In this document: piece by piece, positions 1-9,481 of the stretch
Position numbering within the stretch: position 1 is the stretch's first letter
Layout of the letters: every line of letters starts with the position of its first letter
Source: JALZVT01 sp039029135
GTDB taxonomy: Bacteria > Pseudomonadota > Gammaproteobacteria > Pseudomonadales > Azotimanducaceae
Direction of reading: 5' to 3'
Assembly (NCBI GenBank): GCA_039029135.1
Contig: JBCCGT010000002.1
Coordinates: forward strand, 62,001-126,000
DNA: 64,000 nt
The notes under the pieces: generated by a model
Database searches by the model: none
Told to the model about the DNA's origin: nothing
Seen by the model: only the letters and a program-made list of their open reading frames with translations
Program-made: the position numbers and the translations under genes

Positions 1-1607
1 GCCAGCGCTGCCGCTGTTGCCTCGCCCACTTCGCGAATGCCGAGCGCATACAGAAAGCGCGGCAGCGTGGTCGTCTTGCTGCGCTCGAGCGCGTTGATCA
101 AATTGTCCGCCGACTTGTCGCCCATCCTGGGCAGCGCGGCGATCTGCTCGGCCGTCAGCCGAAACAGATCCGCCGGGCCGTCGATGAGGTCTTCGGCGAG
201 CAACAGCTCGACCAGCTTGTCGCCCAAGCCCTCGATGTCCAGCGCGAGTCGCGACGCGAAGTGCCGGATGCGCTCCTTCTGTTGCGCGGGACAGCCAAGG
301 GCGTTCGGGCAGCGCACCACGACCTCTTCGTCATCGAAGACGAGCGCGGTTCCACACGACGGACACACAGTCGGCGCCTTGAAGCGGCGCGCGCGCTTCT
401 GGCGCTCGCTCATGACGACGCGCATGACCTGCGGAATCACGTCGCCGGCGCGATGGATGAGGACCGTGTCGCCGCGTCTGAGATCGAGCCGTTCGATCTC
501 GTCCATGTTGTGCAGCGTCGCGTTCGACACCGTGACGCCGCCGACGAACACCGGCTCGAGCCGCGCCACCGGCGTGACCGCACCCGTGCGTCCCACCTGA
601 AACTCGACGTCCACCAGTCGCGTGCTGGCCTCCTCGGACGGATACTTGTACGCCATCGCCCAGCGGGGTCGCCGCGTGACGTTGCCGAGCTGGCGCTGAG
701 CGGCCAGATCGTCGACCTTGAGCACCGCGCCGTCGATCTCGTAGTCCAGCCCGGCGCGCTGCGCCAGCAGATCATCGACGTAGCGCGTCAGCGCGTCGCC
801 GCCCTGCACGCGCGCGGTCAGCGGATTGGTGCGCAGCCCCCAGTCGCTGAAGGCATCCAGCACCTGCCAGTGCGAATCAGGCGACCAGCCGTCGATCACA
901 CCGGCGCTATAGCAGAACATGCTCAGTGGACGCTGCGCCGTCAGCCTGGAATCGAGCTGCCGCAGGCTGCCGGCGGCGCCGTTGCGCGGATTCACCATCG
1001 GCTTGTCGCCGCTCTTGATCGCGGCTTCGTTAAAGCGATGAAAGTCTGCGATCGCAATATAGATCTCACCGCGCGCCTCGAGCCGCGCGGGCACGTTGTC
1101 GCCGGTCAGGCGCAGCGGGATCTGCTCGATCGTGCGCACGTTCGCCGTCACGTCCTCGCCGGTCTCGCCGTCGCCGCGGGTTGCGGCGCGCGTCAGCACG
1201 CCGTCGGTGTAGAGCAGGCTGATCGCGACGCCGTCGATCTTGGGCTCTGCGGTGAAGCTGATCTGCTGCGCCCTGCCGGCCCCGAGCCGATCGTCAATGC
1301 GACGCAGCCACTCGTCGAGCTCCTCGCCGCTGGTGCACTTGTCCAGCGATAGCATCGGCAGCTCATGGGCGACACTGGCAAACCGATCCTGCGGCGCGGC
1401 ACCGACGCGCTGGGACGGAGAGTCCGGGGTAAAGAGATCGGGATGCTGCGCCTCGAGTTCGCGCAGCGCATCGAACAGCCGATCGAAATCCGCGTCGCTG
1501 ATCTCGGGATCGTCGAGGACGTGATAGCGATGCAGGTGGTGGGCAACGAGTTCCCGCAGCCGCGCGAGCTCCGCCGCGGCCGCCCGTCGATCCACCGTGT
1601 CAGCCAT
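1..1607 (-). CDS. ligA: NAD-dependent DNA ligase LigA (3' end outside window)
   Basis: Seals nicks in duplex DNA using NAD+, joining Okazaki fragments and finishing repair in the cytoplasm. The reverse strand reads from ATG at 1607 to the window edge without a stop, giving about 535 residues of a family usually near 670. Visible are the N-terminal Ia-type region, the adenylation motif KIDG (nucleotides about 1230-1240), the OB region, the four-cysteine zinc finger (CPSCG near 375, then CPN and CPAQ near 300), and the helix-hairpin-helix stretch ending in RFLYALGIREVGEATA at the edge. The missing part should be the rest of the HhH domain and the BRCT domain. It lies 23 bp downstream of zipA, so smc-zipA-ligA is probably one transcription unit, an order common in gammaproteobacteria. 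The truncation is a window effect, not a mutation. Confidence 0.96.
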   Translation of the reverse strand, partial: MADTVDRRAAAAELARLRELVAHHLHRYHVLDDPEISDADFDRLFDALRELEAQHPDLFTPDSPSQRVGAAPQDRFASVAHELPMLSLDKCTSGEELDEWLRRIDDRLGAGRAQQISFTAEPKIDGVAISLLYTDGVLTRAATRGDGETGEDVTANVRTIEQIPLRLTGDNVPARLEARGEIYIAIADFHRFNEAAIKSGDKPMVNPRNGAAGSLRQLDSRLTAQRPLSMFCYSAGVIDGWSPDSHWQVLDAFSDWGLRTNPLTARVQGGDALTRYVDDLLAQRAGLDYEIDGAVLKVDDLAAQRQLGNVTRRPRWAMAYKYPSEEASTRLVDVEFQVGRTGAVTPVARLEPVFVGGVTVSNATLHNMDEIERLDLRRGDTVLIHRAGDVIPQVMRVVMSERQKRARRFKAPTVCPSCGTALVFDDEEVVVRCPNALGCPAQQKERIRHFASRLALDIEGLGDKLVELLLAEDLIDGPADLFRLTAEQIAALPRMGDKSADNLINALERSKTTTLPRFLYALGIREVGEATAAAL

Positions 1608-1630
1608 TGCCCGTCACGCCCAAGCGGACC

Positions 1631-2554
1631 TCAGGCCCGCTTCGACAGGTGGCGGCGCGTAAACTCGGCGACGCGCTGCCGATAGTGCTCGGTGCTTTGC
1701 CGCGTCAGGCGGTTGCGCTGCTCGTCGCAGACCTCGCCGTCGAGCTGCTTGGCCAGTTTTTCCGCCACGGTCAGCATGTCGGTGAATATCTTCGTCGGCG
1801 CGCCGGGTCCGGGCAACCGCATGAAGAAGCACAGGCCGCGAAACTCCTGCGAGTCCATAGCGCGCAGATCGAAAACGCCGGGTTCTTCCGCGCTCGCGAC
1901 GCTGTACTGATTCGCCTTCGTGGCCGGGTCGACGCGATGAAAGATGTTCATGTCGCCGAACTTGATGCCGTTGCGTAGAAACAGCTCGAGCAGATCGCAG
2001 CCCTGAAACGGCCTCGACTTCGCGAGCACGGTCAGCACCACCAATTCCTCGGGAATGCGCGGCCGCGGCGGCTCCGCCCGCGAGCTGCGCTGGCCCGCCG
2101 GTCGTGACTCGACTTCGGGGAACTCCAGCACGGGCTCGCGCTGGCGCTGCAGCTGTCGCTCCGCACGCTCGATCAGCGAAGCGCGACGCGCGGCCGGCTC
2201 CTCGATCTGGCGCGGTGCCGGTTCGGGTGCGGTAACGACCGGCGCGCGCCTGCGCGGCAGTTCGGGTGGCGCGCCGTCGATCTCATCGAGCGCATATGAG
2301 CCGCCCTCATCGGCGTAGCCGTCGGCGCGCAGCCCCTCGATCAGGCCGCCGTTTGTGCCGGCGGGTCGAGCACCGCCGTTTGGCAGCTCGCCGCGCAGCA
2401 GCACGAGATCATCGACCGCGCTTTCGGGGATGTCCTCCGCAATATCCAGCTTGATCGGCTCGTTGCGCTTTCGATACGCGGTCCAGAGCCCGTGACCGAT
2501 GACGGCCACGATGAGCAGGCTGCCGATCAGCAGAATCCAGCTCTTCATATCCAT
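1631..2554 (-). CDS. zipA: Cell division protein ZipA
   Basis: Inner-membrane anchor that binds the C-terminal tail of FtsZ and stabilises the Z ring. The 307-residue protein starts MDMKSWILLIGSLL with one N-terminal membrane segment (about residues 4-22) and a short basic stretch. An acidic, then Arg/Pro-rich linker follows, and a C-terminal globular FtsZ-binding domain (about 170-300, from EELVVLTVLAKS to MLTVAEKLAKQLDGE). I chose ATG at 2554 over the in-frame ATG at 2575 because GGAGGA sits 7 nt upstream of it and the membrane segment then begins at once, as in other ZipA proteins. It lies between smc (78 bp upstream) and ligA (23 bp downstream), as expected for the family. Confidence 0.93.
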   Translation of the reverse strand: MDMKSWILLIGSLLIVAVIGHGLWTAYRKRNEPIKLDIAEDIPESAVDDLVLLRGELPNGGARPAGTNGGLIEGLRADGYADEGGSYALDEIDGAPPELPRRRAPVVTAPEPAPRQIEEPAARRASLIERAERQLQRQREPVLEFPEVESRPAGQRSSRAEPPRPRIPEELVVLTVLAKSRPFQGCDLLELFLRNGIKFGDMNIFHRVDPATKANQYSVASAEEPGVFDLRAMDSQEFRGLCFFMRLPGPGAPTKIFTDMLTVAEKLAKQLDGEVCDEQRNRLTRQSTEHYRQRVAEFTRRHLSKRA

Positions 2555-2632
2555 TTCCAATTCCTCCGAGTCCACCGATGTCGATGGAGCGGCGGCTGCA
2601 CGGCAGCGACGCGCGTTCGTCGTGAACGCGTG

Positions 2633-5600
2633 TCAGACCGCGGCGAGTTCGACCGCTCTGTCGACGTCGACCGACACGAGCCGGGATACGCCCGCCTCGT
2701 GCATCGTGACGCCCATCAGATGATCTGCCATCTCCATGGTCAGCTTGTTGTGAGTAATCACCACAAACTGCACATCGGCAGACATCTCCTTGATTAGATC
2801 GGCAAATCGCACGACGTTGGAATCGTCCAATGGCGCATCAACCTCATCGAGCATACAGACCGGCGATGGGTTGAGATGAAAGATTGCAAAGATCAGCGCG
2901 ATTGCCGTCAACGCCTTTTCGCCACCTGACAACAGGTGCACGCTGGCGTTGCGTTTACCCGGCGGCCGCGCCATGAGCGCGACCCCGGTATCGAGCAGAT
3001 CCTCCCCGGTGAGTTCAAGATTGGCGTGTCCCCCGCCAAAGACCTTGGGAAACAGCTGCCCAAGGCGTGTGTTGACCGCTTCGAAGGTTGTTTTGAACCT
3101 CGTGCGCGTCTCTTTATCTATTTTCTTGATCGCGGTCTGCAGCGTGTCTAGCGCCTCTTCCAGATCCGCGTGCTGATTGTCGAGGTAAGTCTTGCGCTCA
3201 CTCTCGGATTCGTATTCGTCGATCGCAGCCAGGTTGATCGCGCCCAGGCGGCTGATGCGTCGCTCCATCTTTTCCAGGCTCTCGACCCAGGCGGGCTCGC
3301 TCGCGTCCTCAGGCAGCGCCGCCTGCACGGCGTCGAACTCAAGCCCCGTCTCGCGAAACTGCTCCTGCAGGCCTTCCGCCTTCACCGTCAGTCCCTGACG
3401 GGCCACCCGCGCGATCTCGAGTTCGTCGCGCAGATCGTTCGACTGCGCCTCGAGCTTGCCGCGCCGCTCTTCGTGTTCGCGAATGCCTGCCTCGACCTGG
3501 TCGAGCGCCGAGCGCATCTGACCCATCTGCGCCTCGACCCCGACGCGCTCTTCGAGCCAGCTGTCCAGATCCTGCTTGAGCTCCGGCATCGGTTCACGAG
3601 AGGCCTGAATGCCTGACTCGATCGCCTCCTTGCGCTCGACGAGTTCGCCCTGCTGAGATTGCAGACGCTCGCGGGCCGTCTGACTCGCGCTCAGGTGCGA
3701 ATCGATGGCCTGGCGCTCGGAGTTGAGCTTGTGAAATTTCTCGTCGGCCTCGCGCGCGGCGGAGCGTGCGGATTCAAGTTCCCGGGTGTTGCTTTCGCGC
3801 GCCTCGCCGAGCGCGGCGCGACGAGCACCCAGGCCTTCGCGCGCCGACTCGGCCGCGACCAGCTCGGCGCGGGCGGCTGTCAGCAGGGCGCGTTCGGCCT
3901 CGACCTGTCCGTCGATCTCGGCGCGCTCGGCGTTCAGCCGCTCGCGCCGGGCCTGCGCCTCCTCGATGCGCACCTGGCCGACGCCAAGATCCGCGCGCAG
4001 CTTGCCGATCGTGCGATCCAGCTCGCTGGACTGTGTCTGCAGCTCGTCGCGACGCCGTTCCAGTCGCGATATGTTGTCGCGCTCGGCCGTCAGTTCGCCC
4101 TGGCGTGCCAGTAGCTGCTGATCGGTATTCTCGAGCTGGATCGACAGGTTCTCGATGTCCTGGGCACGCTGAATAATGCCGGTTTCGTCCGCGTCCCCGC
4201 GCAGCGCGCGCACCCAGTCGGGACCAAACCAGAGCCCGTCGCGCGTGATGATGCTGTGGCCGTTGCCGAGCTGGCGACGGTGCGCGAGCGCGACCTCAAC
4301 GGACTGGGCGGCGAACACGCCCTCCAGCAGCGAGCCGATGCCGAGCCGGTCGCCGTGCACCATGGTCGCGAGCAGCGGTAGATCGCCGTCCGCGCTGGTT
4401 TGGGTGCGGCCCTCGAACAGCGTAACCGTGCCGCTCGGCAGCGCGGCCAGCGGCTGGGCGAAGCGATCGATGTCGGTGACCCGAATGGCCTGCAAGTCGG
4501 CGCCCAACACGGCTTCCACCGCCAGCTCCCAGCCCGGCACGACGCTGAGCTGCTCGCCCAGGCGCGCGCCGCCGGCGAGCTGCTGCTCGTCGAGCCAGCT
4601 CTGGACGTCGGTGTTGTGGCGGCCGAGCGCGGCCTGCTGCAGGGCCTCCAGCGACGCCAGCGCGTGGCGCTCGTCGGCAAGCTGGGTGCGCAGATCCTCG
4701 AGCTGACGCTCGGCCTGCAGCACGGCCTCCCGCGATGCGGCGAGCTCCGCCAGCACCGCCTCGGCCTCATCGGCGCGGGCGCGCTGACTGACCTCCTGCC
4801 GTTCGATCTCGCGCGCCAGCTCCTCGATCTCTGCCGGCGCGAGCAGATCGCCCGAGCCCTCCGCCGCCAGCTGCATATCGAGCTGCTGGGCGCGGCCGCT
4901 CAGCCGGGCAATGAGATTATCCAGCGAGTCGATCCGGGCTGCCTGCACCTGCGCGCGCTGCTCGATGCCGGCGGCCTCGGCGCTGAAGGCGTCCCAGTCG
5001 CTCTGCCACGCGGCGACCTTGTCCTCGATGCCGGTGAGCGCGGCGCGGGCGCCGTCCCTTTCGGTCTGAGCCGCCTCGAGCTGCGGCTGCAGCTCGCTCG
5101 CCTGCGCCCCGAGCTCCCCGATGCGGGCATCGTCCAGCGCTAGCTGACGGCGATTTTCCTCGTCGCTGCGCGTCACGGCATCCAGATCGAGTTCGAGCTG
5201 AGTCAAGCGCTGCTCGTTGTACTGCAGGGCCTCCTCGACCCGAGCGATCTCGGCGCCGAGCTGATAGAAGCGGCTCTGCACGCCGCTGAATTCGTCGCCG
5301 CGCGCCGTCATCTCCTGCCGCGACTTCTCGATATCGGTGTCGACCGCCTGCATCTCGGCCTGCTTCTCGGCCTGGCGGTTGACCAGTTCCGCGACCTGGC
5401 GCTCGCCAGCGTCGAGCTCCTGCCCGAGCGCGGTCATGCGCAGGCTCAGCAGTTCGGCGGCCAGGCGGCGCTGTTCCTGCTTCAACTCGCGATAGATGCG
5501 GGCGTTATTCGCCTGCCGCTTGAGCTTCGTTAGCTGCTTGTCGAGCTCGTCGCGGATGTCGTTGAGACGGTCCAGGTTCTCGAGGGTGTGCCGTAAACGG

Positions 5601-6145
5601 TTCTCGGTCTCGCGCCGGCGCTCCTTGTACTTGGAGATGCCTGCGGCCTCTTCGAGATAGTTGCGCAGCTCATCCGGCTTGGCCTCGACGAGCTGACTGA
5701 TCATGCCCTGCTCGATGATGGAGTAGCTGCGCGGCCCGAAACCGGTGCCGAGGAAGACGTCGAGAATGTCTCGCCGGCGGCACTTGCGGCCGTTGATGTA
5801 GTACTGCGACTGCGCGTCGCGGCTGACCTCGCGACGAATGGCGATGTCCGCGTAGCTCGCGTACTCGCCGCCGATGCGGCCGTCTGAGTTATCGAACAGC
5901 AGCTCAATGCTGGCCAACGCCGTCGGCTTGCGCCCGGCGGAGCCGTTGAAGATCACATCGGTGAGCGACTCGCCGCGAAGCTGTTTGGCAGAGCTTTCTC
6001 CCATGACCCAGCGCACGGCGTCGATGATGTTGGATTTGCCGCAGCCGTTGGGCCCAACAACCGCGCTGCGGTCGCCCGGAAATCGCACCGTCGTGGGGTC
6101 GACGAACGATTTAAAACCCGCCAGCTTGATTTGCTTTAAGCGCAT
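2633..6145 (-). CDS. smc: Chromosome segregation ATPase SMC
   Basis: Condensin ATPase that compacts and helps segregate the chromosome, normally with ScpA and ScpB. The 1170-residue length is typical. The N-terminal head has Walker A GPNGCGKSN (residues 31-39). Two long Glu/Arg/Ala-rich coiled-coil arms flank a hinge near residues 500-640. The C-terminal head carries the signature LSGGEKALTA and Walker B region VCMLDEVDAPLDDSN. I start at ATG 6145 (MRLKQIKLAGFKSF), which matches the usual SMC N-terminus. An in-frame upstream ATG at 6202 would add 19 residues unlike the family. Many gammaproteobacteria use MukBEF instead, so an SMC here fits lineages outside the Enterobacterales-Vibrionales group. 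ScpA and ScpB are not in this window. Confidence 0.97.
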   Translation of the reverse strand: MRLKQIKLAGFKSFVDPTTVRFPGDRSAVVGPNGCGKSNIIDAVRWVMGESSAKQLRGESLTDVIFNGSAGRKPTALASIELLFDNSDGRIGGEYASYADIAIRREVSRDAQSQYYINGRKCRRRDILDVFLGTGFGPRSYSIIEQGMISQLVEAKPDELRNYLEEAAGISKYKERRRETENRLRHTLENLDRLNDIRDELDKQLTKLKRQANNARIYRELKQEQRRLAAELLSLRMTALGQELDAGERQVAELVNRQAEKQAEMQAVDTDIEKSRQEMTARGDEFSGVQSRFYQLGAEIARVEEALQYNEQRLTQLELDLDAVTRSDEENRRQLALDDARIGELGAQASELQPQLEAAQTERDGARAALTGIEDKVAAWQSDWDAFSAEAAGIEQRAQVQAARIDSLDNLIARLSGRAQQLDMQLAAEGSGDLLAPAEIEELAREIERQEVSQRARADEAEAVLAELAASREAVLQAERQLEDLRTQLADERHALASLEALQQAALGRHNTDVQSWLDEQQLAGGARLGEQLSVVPGWELAVEAVLGADLQAIRVTDIDRFAQPLAALPSGTVTLFEGRTQTSADGDLPLLATMVHGDRLGIGSLLEGVFAAQSVEVALAHRRQLGNGHSIITRDGLWFGPDWVRALRGDADETGIIQRAQDIENLSIQLENTDQQLLARQGELTAERDNISRLERRRDELQTQSSELDRTIGKLRADLGVGQVRIEEAQARRERLNAERAEIDGQVEAERALLTAARAELVAAESAREGLGARRAALGEARESNTRELESARSAAREADEKFHKLNSERQAIDSHLSASQTARERLQSQQGELVERKEAIESGIQASREPMPELKQDLDSWLEERVGVEAQMGQMRSALDQVEAGIREHEERRGKLEAQSNDLRDELEIARVARQGLTVKAEGLQEQFRETGLEFDAVQAALPEDASEPAWVESLEKMERRISRLGAINLAAIDEYESESERKTYLDNQHADLEEALDTLQTAIKKIDKETRTRFKTTFEAVNTRLGQLFPKVFGGGHANLELTGEDLLDTGVALMARPPGKRNASVHLLSGGEKALTAIALIFAIFHLNPSPVCMLDEVDAPLDDSNVVRFADLIKEMSADVQFVVITHNKLTMEMADHLMGVTMHEAGVSRLVSVDVDRAVELAAV

Positions 6146-6287
6146 TAACTGCCGCCAAAAGAGAATGGCGTAGTCTAAGGGCAAAGCGCCTGCGCAAGCC
6201 ACAGAAAAGGCCGGCGCGAACGCGATTTACCGCCTTTTCGCGCGGGCCGTTTCGGAGGGAGTAGATCGTGACGCCGATGGATGCGAA

Positions 6288-6950
6288 TCAGATCGTGTGC
6301 GCCGCCTGTGCCAAGGTTCCGTCGCGCCGCAGCACGGCCAGCAGAATCTGTCGCGAGCGATCGCCATCCCGCGCCACGGTGGACTCGAACAGCGCCTGAC
6401 CGCAGCGCCGCGAATCGGTCGGATCGAAGGCCGCATTGCGACTCGCCAGCATCATCAGCCGCCGCGTCGTGCCGGACAGGCCGCGCGATATCTTGACGAC
6501 GAATTCGTTGTCGATGTGATCGAGTGGAATTTCCAGAAACGCCTGGCGTTTCTGTATCAGCGTGCGAAGGTCGCCGCCGCGCGTGGCTTCTTCCAGTTCG
6601 GCGCAGCCGCGCTGCATCGCCTCGGAGATGGCGGCGTTTGGCATGACGGCGGCAAGTTCGGCGAACGCCGCACCGGTGACGTGGGCGACGACCTCTGCCG
6701 CCGCCACCATCTCGCCGGGATTCAGCTCGCTAACCAGCGCGCCGCGGCGTGGATAGATCGTCACCATGTGACGACCCTCGAGCACCAGTAGCGCCTCGCG
6801 CACGGAACCGCGCGACACGCCGAGTTCGCCGGCGACCCGCAGTTCCTGGATGCGCTCGCGGGGCGACAGCCCCCCGAAGATGATTCGATCCTCGATATGC
6901 CGAGCGACTCGCTCGACCGTGCTGACCTGCCGGTCCATGACTTCTGCCAC
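6288..6950 (-). CDS. GntR-family transcriptional regulator, FCD (FadR-like) subgroup
   Basis: Predicted DNA-binding repressor of 220 residues. The N-terminal winged helix (about residues 5-75, with VSRGSVREALLVLEGRHMV) is typical GntR. The C-terminal part (about 85-215) is all-helical like the FCD effector domain, which usually binds an organic acid or acyl ligand, often through metal-held histidines. Few of those histidines are evident, so the ligand is unknown. I start at GTG 6950 because AAGGGG precedes it by 7 nt; an ATG four codons later is possible. The leader contains TTGTCCAA (6992-6999), an imperfect palindrome that could be an autoregulatory operator, though this is inference. It lies alone between smc and the ccm operon, so neighbours do not reveal a target. 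Confidence 0.85.
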   Translation of the reverse strand: MAEVMDRQVSTVERVARHIEDRIIFGGLSPRERIQELRVAGELGVSRGSVREALLVLEGRHMVTIYPRRGALVSELNPGEMVAAAEVVAHVTGAAFAELAAVMPNAAISEAMQRGCAELEEATRGGDLRTLIQKRQAFLEIPLDHIDNEFVVKISRGLSGTTRRLMMLASRNAAFDPTDSRRCGQALFESTVARDGDRSRQILLAVLRRDGTLAQAAHTI

Positions 6951-7107
6951 AACAGCACCCCTTGCTTGTGGTTATCCCGTACCGATCCCTCTTGTCCAAA
7001 TACTACGCCTGACGCTCTGGTCCCGTCACGCGATAAGTCATTCTTGATCTATTTTTTTGCATTTTTTTCCGGGTCAAATATCGCCCGAAGTCAATAATTT
7101 GACAGCT

Positions 7108-8328
7108 TTACCCGGGCGGGGCCAGCGCGGCGGACAGGCTGAGCTGCTGCCCCGGCACGAGCGCCTGGTCGGGCGCCCGCCACTCCCAGTCGCCGGGTCC
7201 TGCGCGGACGCTGCCACTCAGCGACAGGCGCACACTGACGTCCACCCGCGTCGCGGCGGACAGCGGGTTGGCCGGGCTCATGGATACGGCATCGTCGAGC
7301 ACGATGGTCGCGGGGGCCGCGTGCGCGGGACGCTTCACGACGGCATAGGGCATTCCGCCGCCGACCGGTCGCGCGATGGCAAACAGCGTCGCGCCGCTTG
7401 GCGGCGGCTGCTGCAACTGCAGCTCGATCCGCACCCCGGTCTGTTCGCCGAGCGCCTGGCGGGCGGCCGCGTGCGCGATCTCGAACGCCTGCCGCCGCTC
7501 TGCGGGCGGACCGGCGGCGAGCGCGCGGTTGAGGTAACCGATGGCCAACGGGAAGTCGCCGTCGCGCAGCGCCGACTGCGCCAGCATCTCCAGCACGAGG
7601 GCCTGGTTGGGGGCGTTTGCGAGCAGCGCCTGGCCGAGCGCGCTCCCCTCGGCGTCCAGGCGTCCGCCGCCCGCGAGGAAGCGGGCCTGCAGGCGAGCGA
7701 GATCCAGTATGGGGTCAGCTGGGCCGCCGGCGGCCGCGCGGTCCAGGGCCGTCTGGGCCGCGGCAAAGCGGCCGAGTTTCAGTTCCGCCATGCCCAGCAG
7801 ATACGCGGCGCCGCCATCCGTCGGCACGCGCGCGACCCGTTGCCGCAGCGTTGCGATGTGCGCATCGAACTCGCGCTGCGCCGCCGCGTCGCCCGCAGGC
7901 GGCGGCGGCAGCAGCAGGACCTGGCGCGCGCTGGCGAGCGGTTCGGCCTCGGGCAGGCCGAGCTGCGAATAGGTTGCCAGGGCGCCGGCGATCAAGCCGC
8001 CGACAAGCAGCGCGGCGAGCCAGCGCGGGCTGGCGAACGCCGTCGGGGCCGCACACGCGGACGCGCCGACCCCATCGAGTTCGCCGAGCAGCTGCCGACC
8101 GCGTTCCGCCAGCAGACGCTCGCGCTGCGCCGGCGCGAGTGTCGTATCAGCACTAAGCTCGCGCTCGAATGCCCGATAGAGAGCGACCTGCTGCGCGCGC
8201 GCCGCCGCTTCGTCCCCGCCCGAATCCACATCGCTGGGGGCCGCCGCATGACCGGCGCCAGCGCGCAGCAGCGGCAGACAGAAGGCCGCTGCAGCCAGAC
8301 ACAGAACGCCGACGCCGAGCCAGAACAT
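7108..8328 (-). CDS. ccmI: Cytochrome c maturation protein CcmI
   Basis: Apocytochrome c chaperone of system I that presents the apoprotein to CcmF/CcmH for haem attachment. The 406-residue protein has an N-terminal membrane segment (FWLGVGVLCLAAAAFCLPLL) and a basic-acidic region (AYRAFERELSADTTL-type). A second membrane segment lies near residue 110, followed by a TPR-rich periplasmic domain (about 150-300) and a C-terminal beta-rich domain. The start ATG at 8328 shares one base with the ccmH stop (TGATG), so longer upstream reading is rejected. It is the last gene of the ccm operon. No clear terminator with a U-tract follows before the GntR gene 157 bp downstream. Confidence 0.88.
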   Translation of the reverse strand: MFWLGVGVLCLAAAAFCLPLLRAGAGHAAAPSDVDSGGDEAAARAQQVALYRAFERELSADTTLAPAQRERLLAERGRQLLGELDGVGASACAAPTAFASPRWLAALLVGGLIAGALATYSQLGLPEAEPLASARQVLLLPPPPAGDAAAQREFDAHIATLRQRVARVPTDGGAAYLLGMAELKLGRFAAAQTALDRAAAGGPADPILDLARLQARFLAGGGRLDAEGSALGQALLANAPNQALVLEMLAQSALRDGDFPLAIGYLNRALAAGPPAERRQAFEIAHAAARQALGEQTGVRIELQLQQPPPSGATLFAIARPVGGGMPYAVVKRPAHAAPATIVLDDAVSMSPANPLSAATRVDVSVRLSLSGSVRAGPGDWEWRAPDQALVPGQQLSLSAALAPPG

Positions 8329-8891
8329 CAGGCGTCGCGGGGCGCGCCGGCACCCTGCTCCGCGTCTGCCAACAGCGCCTTGAGCCGCGCGTCGTCGCGC
8401 ACCGACAGCCCCGCGCCATCGGCTGCGAGGTCGGTGGGTCGTCGAAACAGGCGTACGCAGACGATCACGGCGATGATCAGGAACAGCGCGGGCAGCAGCC
8501 ACAGCACCGCCGTGCCCGGCCGGAAGGGCGGGTCATAGAGCACGAAATCCCCGTAGCGGCGCTGCAGGAAGGTCAGGATCTCCGCATCCGTCCGGCCCTC
8601 TTTCACAAGGCGCGCGACGGTAACGCGCAGATCCCGCGCGATGGGCGCATCGGACCCCGAGAGATTGACGTTCTGGCACTTGGGACAGCGGATCTCGTCG
8701 ATCAGGCTGCGATAGCGGGCCTCGAGCTCGGGCGTCGCAAAACTCACCGGTTCGAAGGCGCCGGCAGCGCGGGCATCCGGGACGACGAGCATCGCGGCGG
8801 GCAGAGCAACCAGCCAAGCGACGAACAGCCCGCGTGCCGCCGCCGACTCGAACGCAGCAAAGCGTTCCGTGCGGGTGCCGCGAACCGTCAC
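8328..8891 (-). CDS. ccmH: Cytochrome c maturation thiol oxidoreductase CcmH
   Basis: Periplasm-facing thiol protein that helps keep the CXXCH haem-binding cysteines of apocytochrome c reduced. It has an N-terminal membrane segment (about residues 20-38), the conserved CPKC motif (C69 and C72 in EIRCPKCQNVNLSGSDAPIA), a three-helix domain with GRTDAEILTFLQRRYGDFVLY, and a C-terminal membrane helix. The start is GTG at 8891, overlapping the ccmG stop as GTGA. With this start the protein is 187 residues, slightly long for single-domain CcmH because of about 20 extra N-terminal residues. The TPR part found fused in E. coli CcmH is a separate gene here (ccmI), the arrangement seen in Pseudomonas. 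Confidence 0.92.
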   Translation of the reverse strand: MTVRGTRTERFAAFESAAARGLFVAWLVALPAAMLVVPDARAAGAFEPVSFATPELEARYRSLIDEIRCPKCQNVNLSGSDAPIARDLRVTVARLVKEGRTDAEILTFLQRRYGDFVLYDPPFRPGTAVLWLLPALFLIIAVIVCVRLFRRPTDLAADGAGLSVRDDARLKALLADAEQGAGAPRDA

Positions 8892-9481
8892 GGGTTGTCG
8901 CCCGCGGCCGCGAAAGCAAAGCCGAGCTGGGCCAGCCGCGGCTGCAGTTCGTCGCGCCAGATGCGCGGATTCACGTCGCCAACCCGCTTGTAGACGATGC
9001 GTCCGGTCGCATCCAGCAGGAACGACTCGGGTGCGCCGTAGACGCCCAGCTCGACGCCGAGCTGACCGTCGGCGTCGATCAGGTGAAAATCGTAAGGGTC
9101 GCCGTAGCGCCGCAGCCAGGCCGCAGCCTTGACCGGATCGTCTTTGTAGTTGATGCCGACGATAGGCAGCCCGTAGGTCTCGGCGATGCGTGCCAGCTCG
9201 CCGTGCTCTGCGAGGCAGGTCGGGCACCAGGTCGCCCAGACGTTGACGAGCTGTACGCGGCCGACGAGTTCCGCGCGCGTCACGATACGCTGCGGCTCGC
9301 TCAGGACCGGCGCGGAGAACTCGGGAAACGGCTGGTTCAAGAGCGCCGAGGGCAGTTCGGCGCGATCGCCGAGAGAGAAGCCGATGCGCCCGACGATGAC
9401 GATCGCGGCAAAGATGGCGAGCGGCGCAAACAGCCACAAACTGCGTTCGCGCGGCGACTCGCCCGTGGCGGGATCGGTCAC
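8888..9481 (-). CDS. ccmG: Thiol:disulfide interchange protein CcmG/DsbE
   Basis: Membrane-anchored thioredoxin-like reductant of the cytochrome c maturation pathway. The 197-residue protein has a single N-terminal membrane anchor (about residues 15-33) and a periplasmic thioredoxin fold. The active site is WATWCPTC (C86, C89), followed by the CcmG-type GINYKDD segment and cis-proline region GVYGAPESFLLD. The start is GTG at 9481, overlapping the ccmF stop (GTGA). Electrons would come from DsbD/CcdA, which is not in the window. Confidence 0.94.
   Translation of the reverse strand: MTDPATGESPRERSLWLFAPLAIFAAIVIVGRIGFSLGDRAELPSALLNQPFPEFSAPVLSEPQRIVTRAELVGRVQLVNVWATWCPTCLAEHGELARIAETYGLPIVGINYKDDPVKAAAWLRRYGDPYDFHLIDADGQLGVELGVYGAPESFLLDATGRIVYKRVGDVNPRIWRDELQPRLAQLGFAFAAAGDNP

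Noticed and set aside
261..1352. A 363-codon plus-strand open frame
   Set aside because: Antisense to ligA, whose adenylation and zinc-finger motifs are unmistakable.
6146..6202. A longer start for SMC at 6202
   Set aside because: The extra 19 residues do not resemble SMC N-termini; MRLKQIKLAGFKSF at 6145 does.
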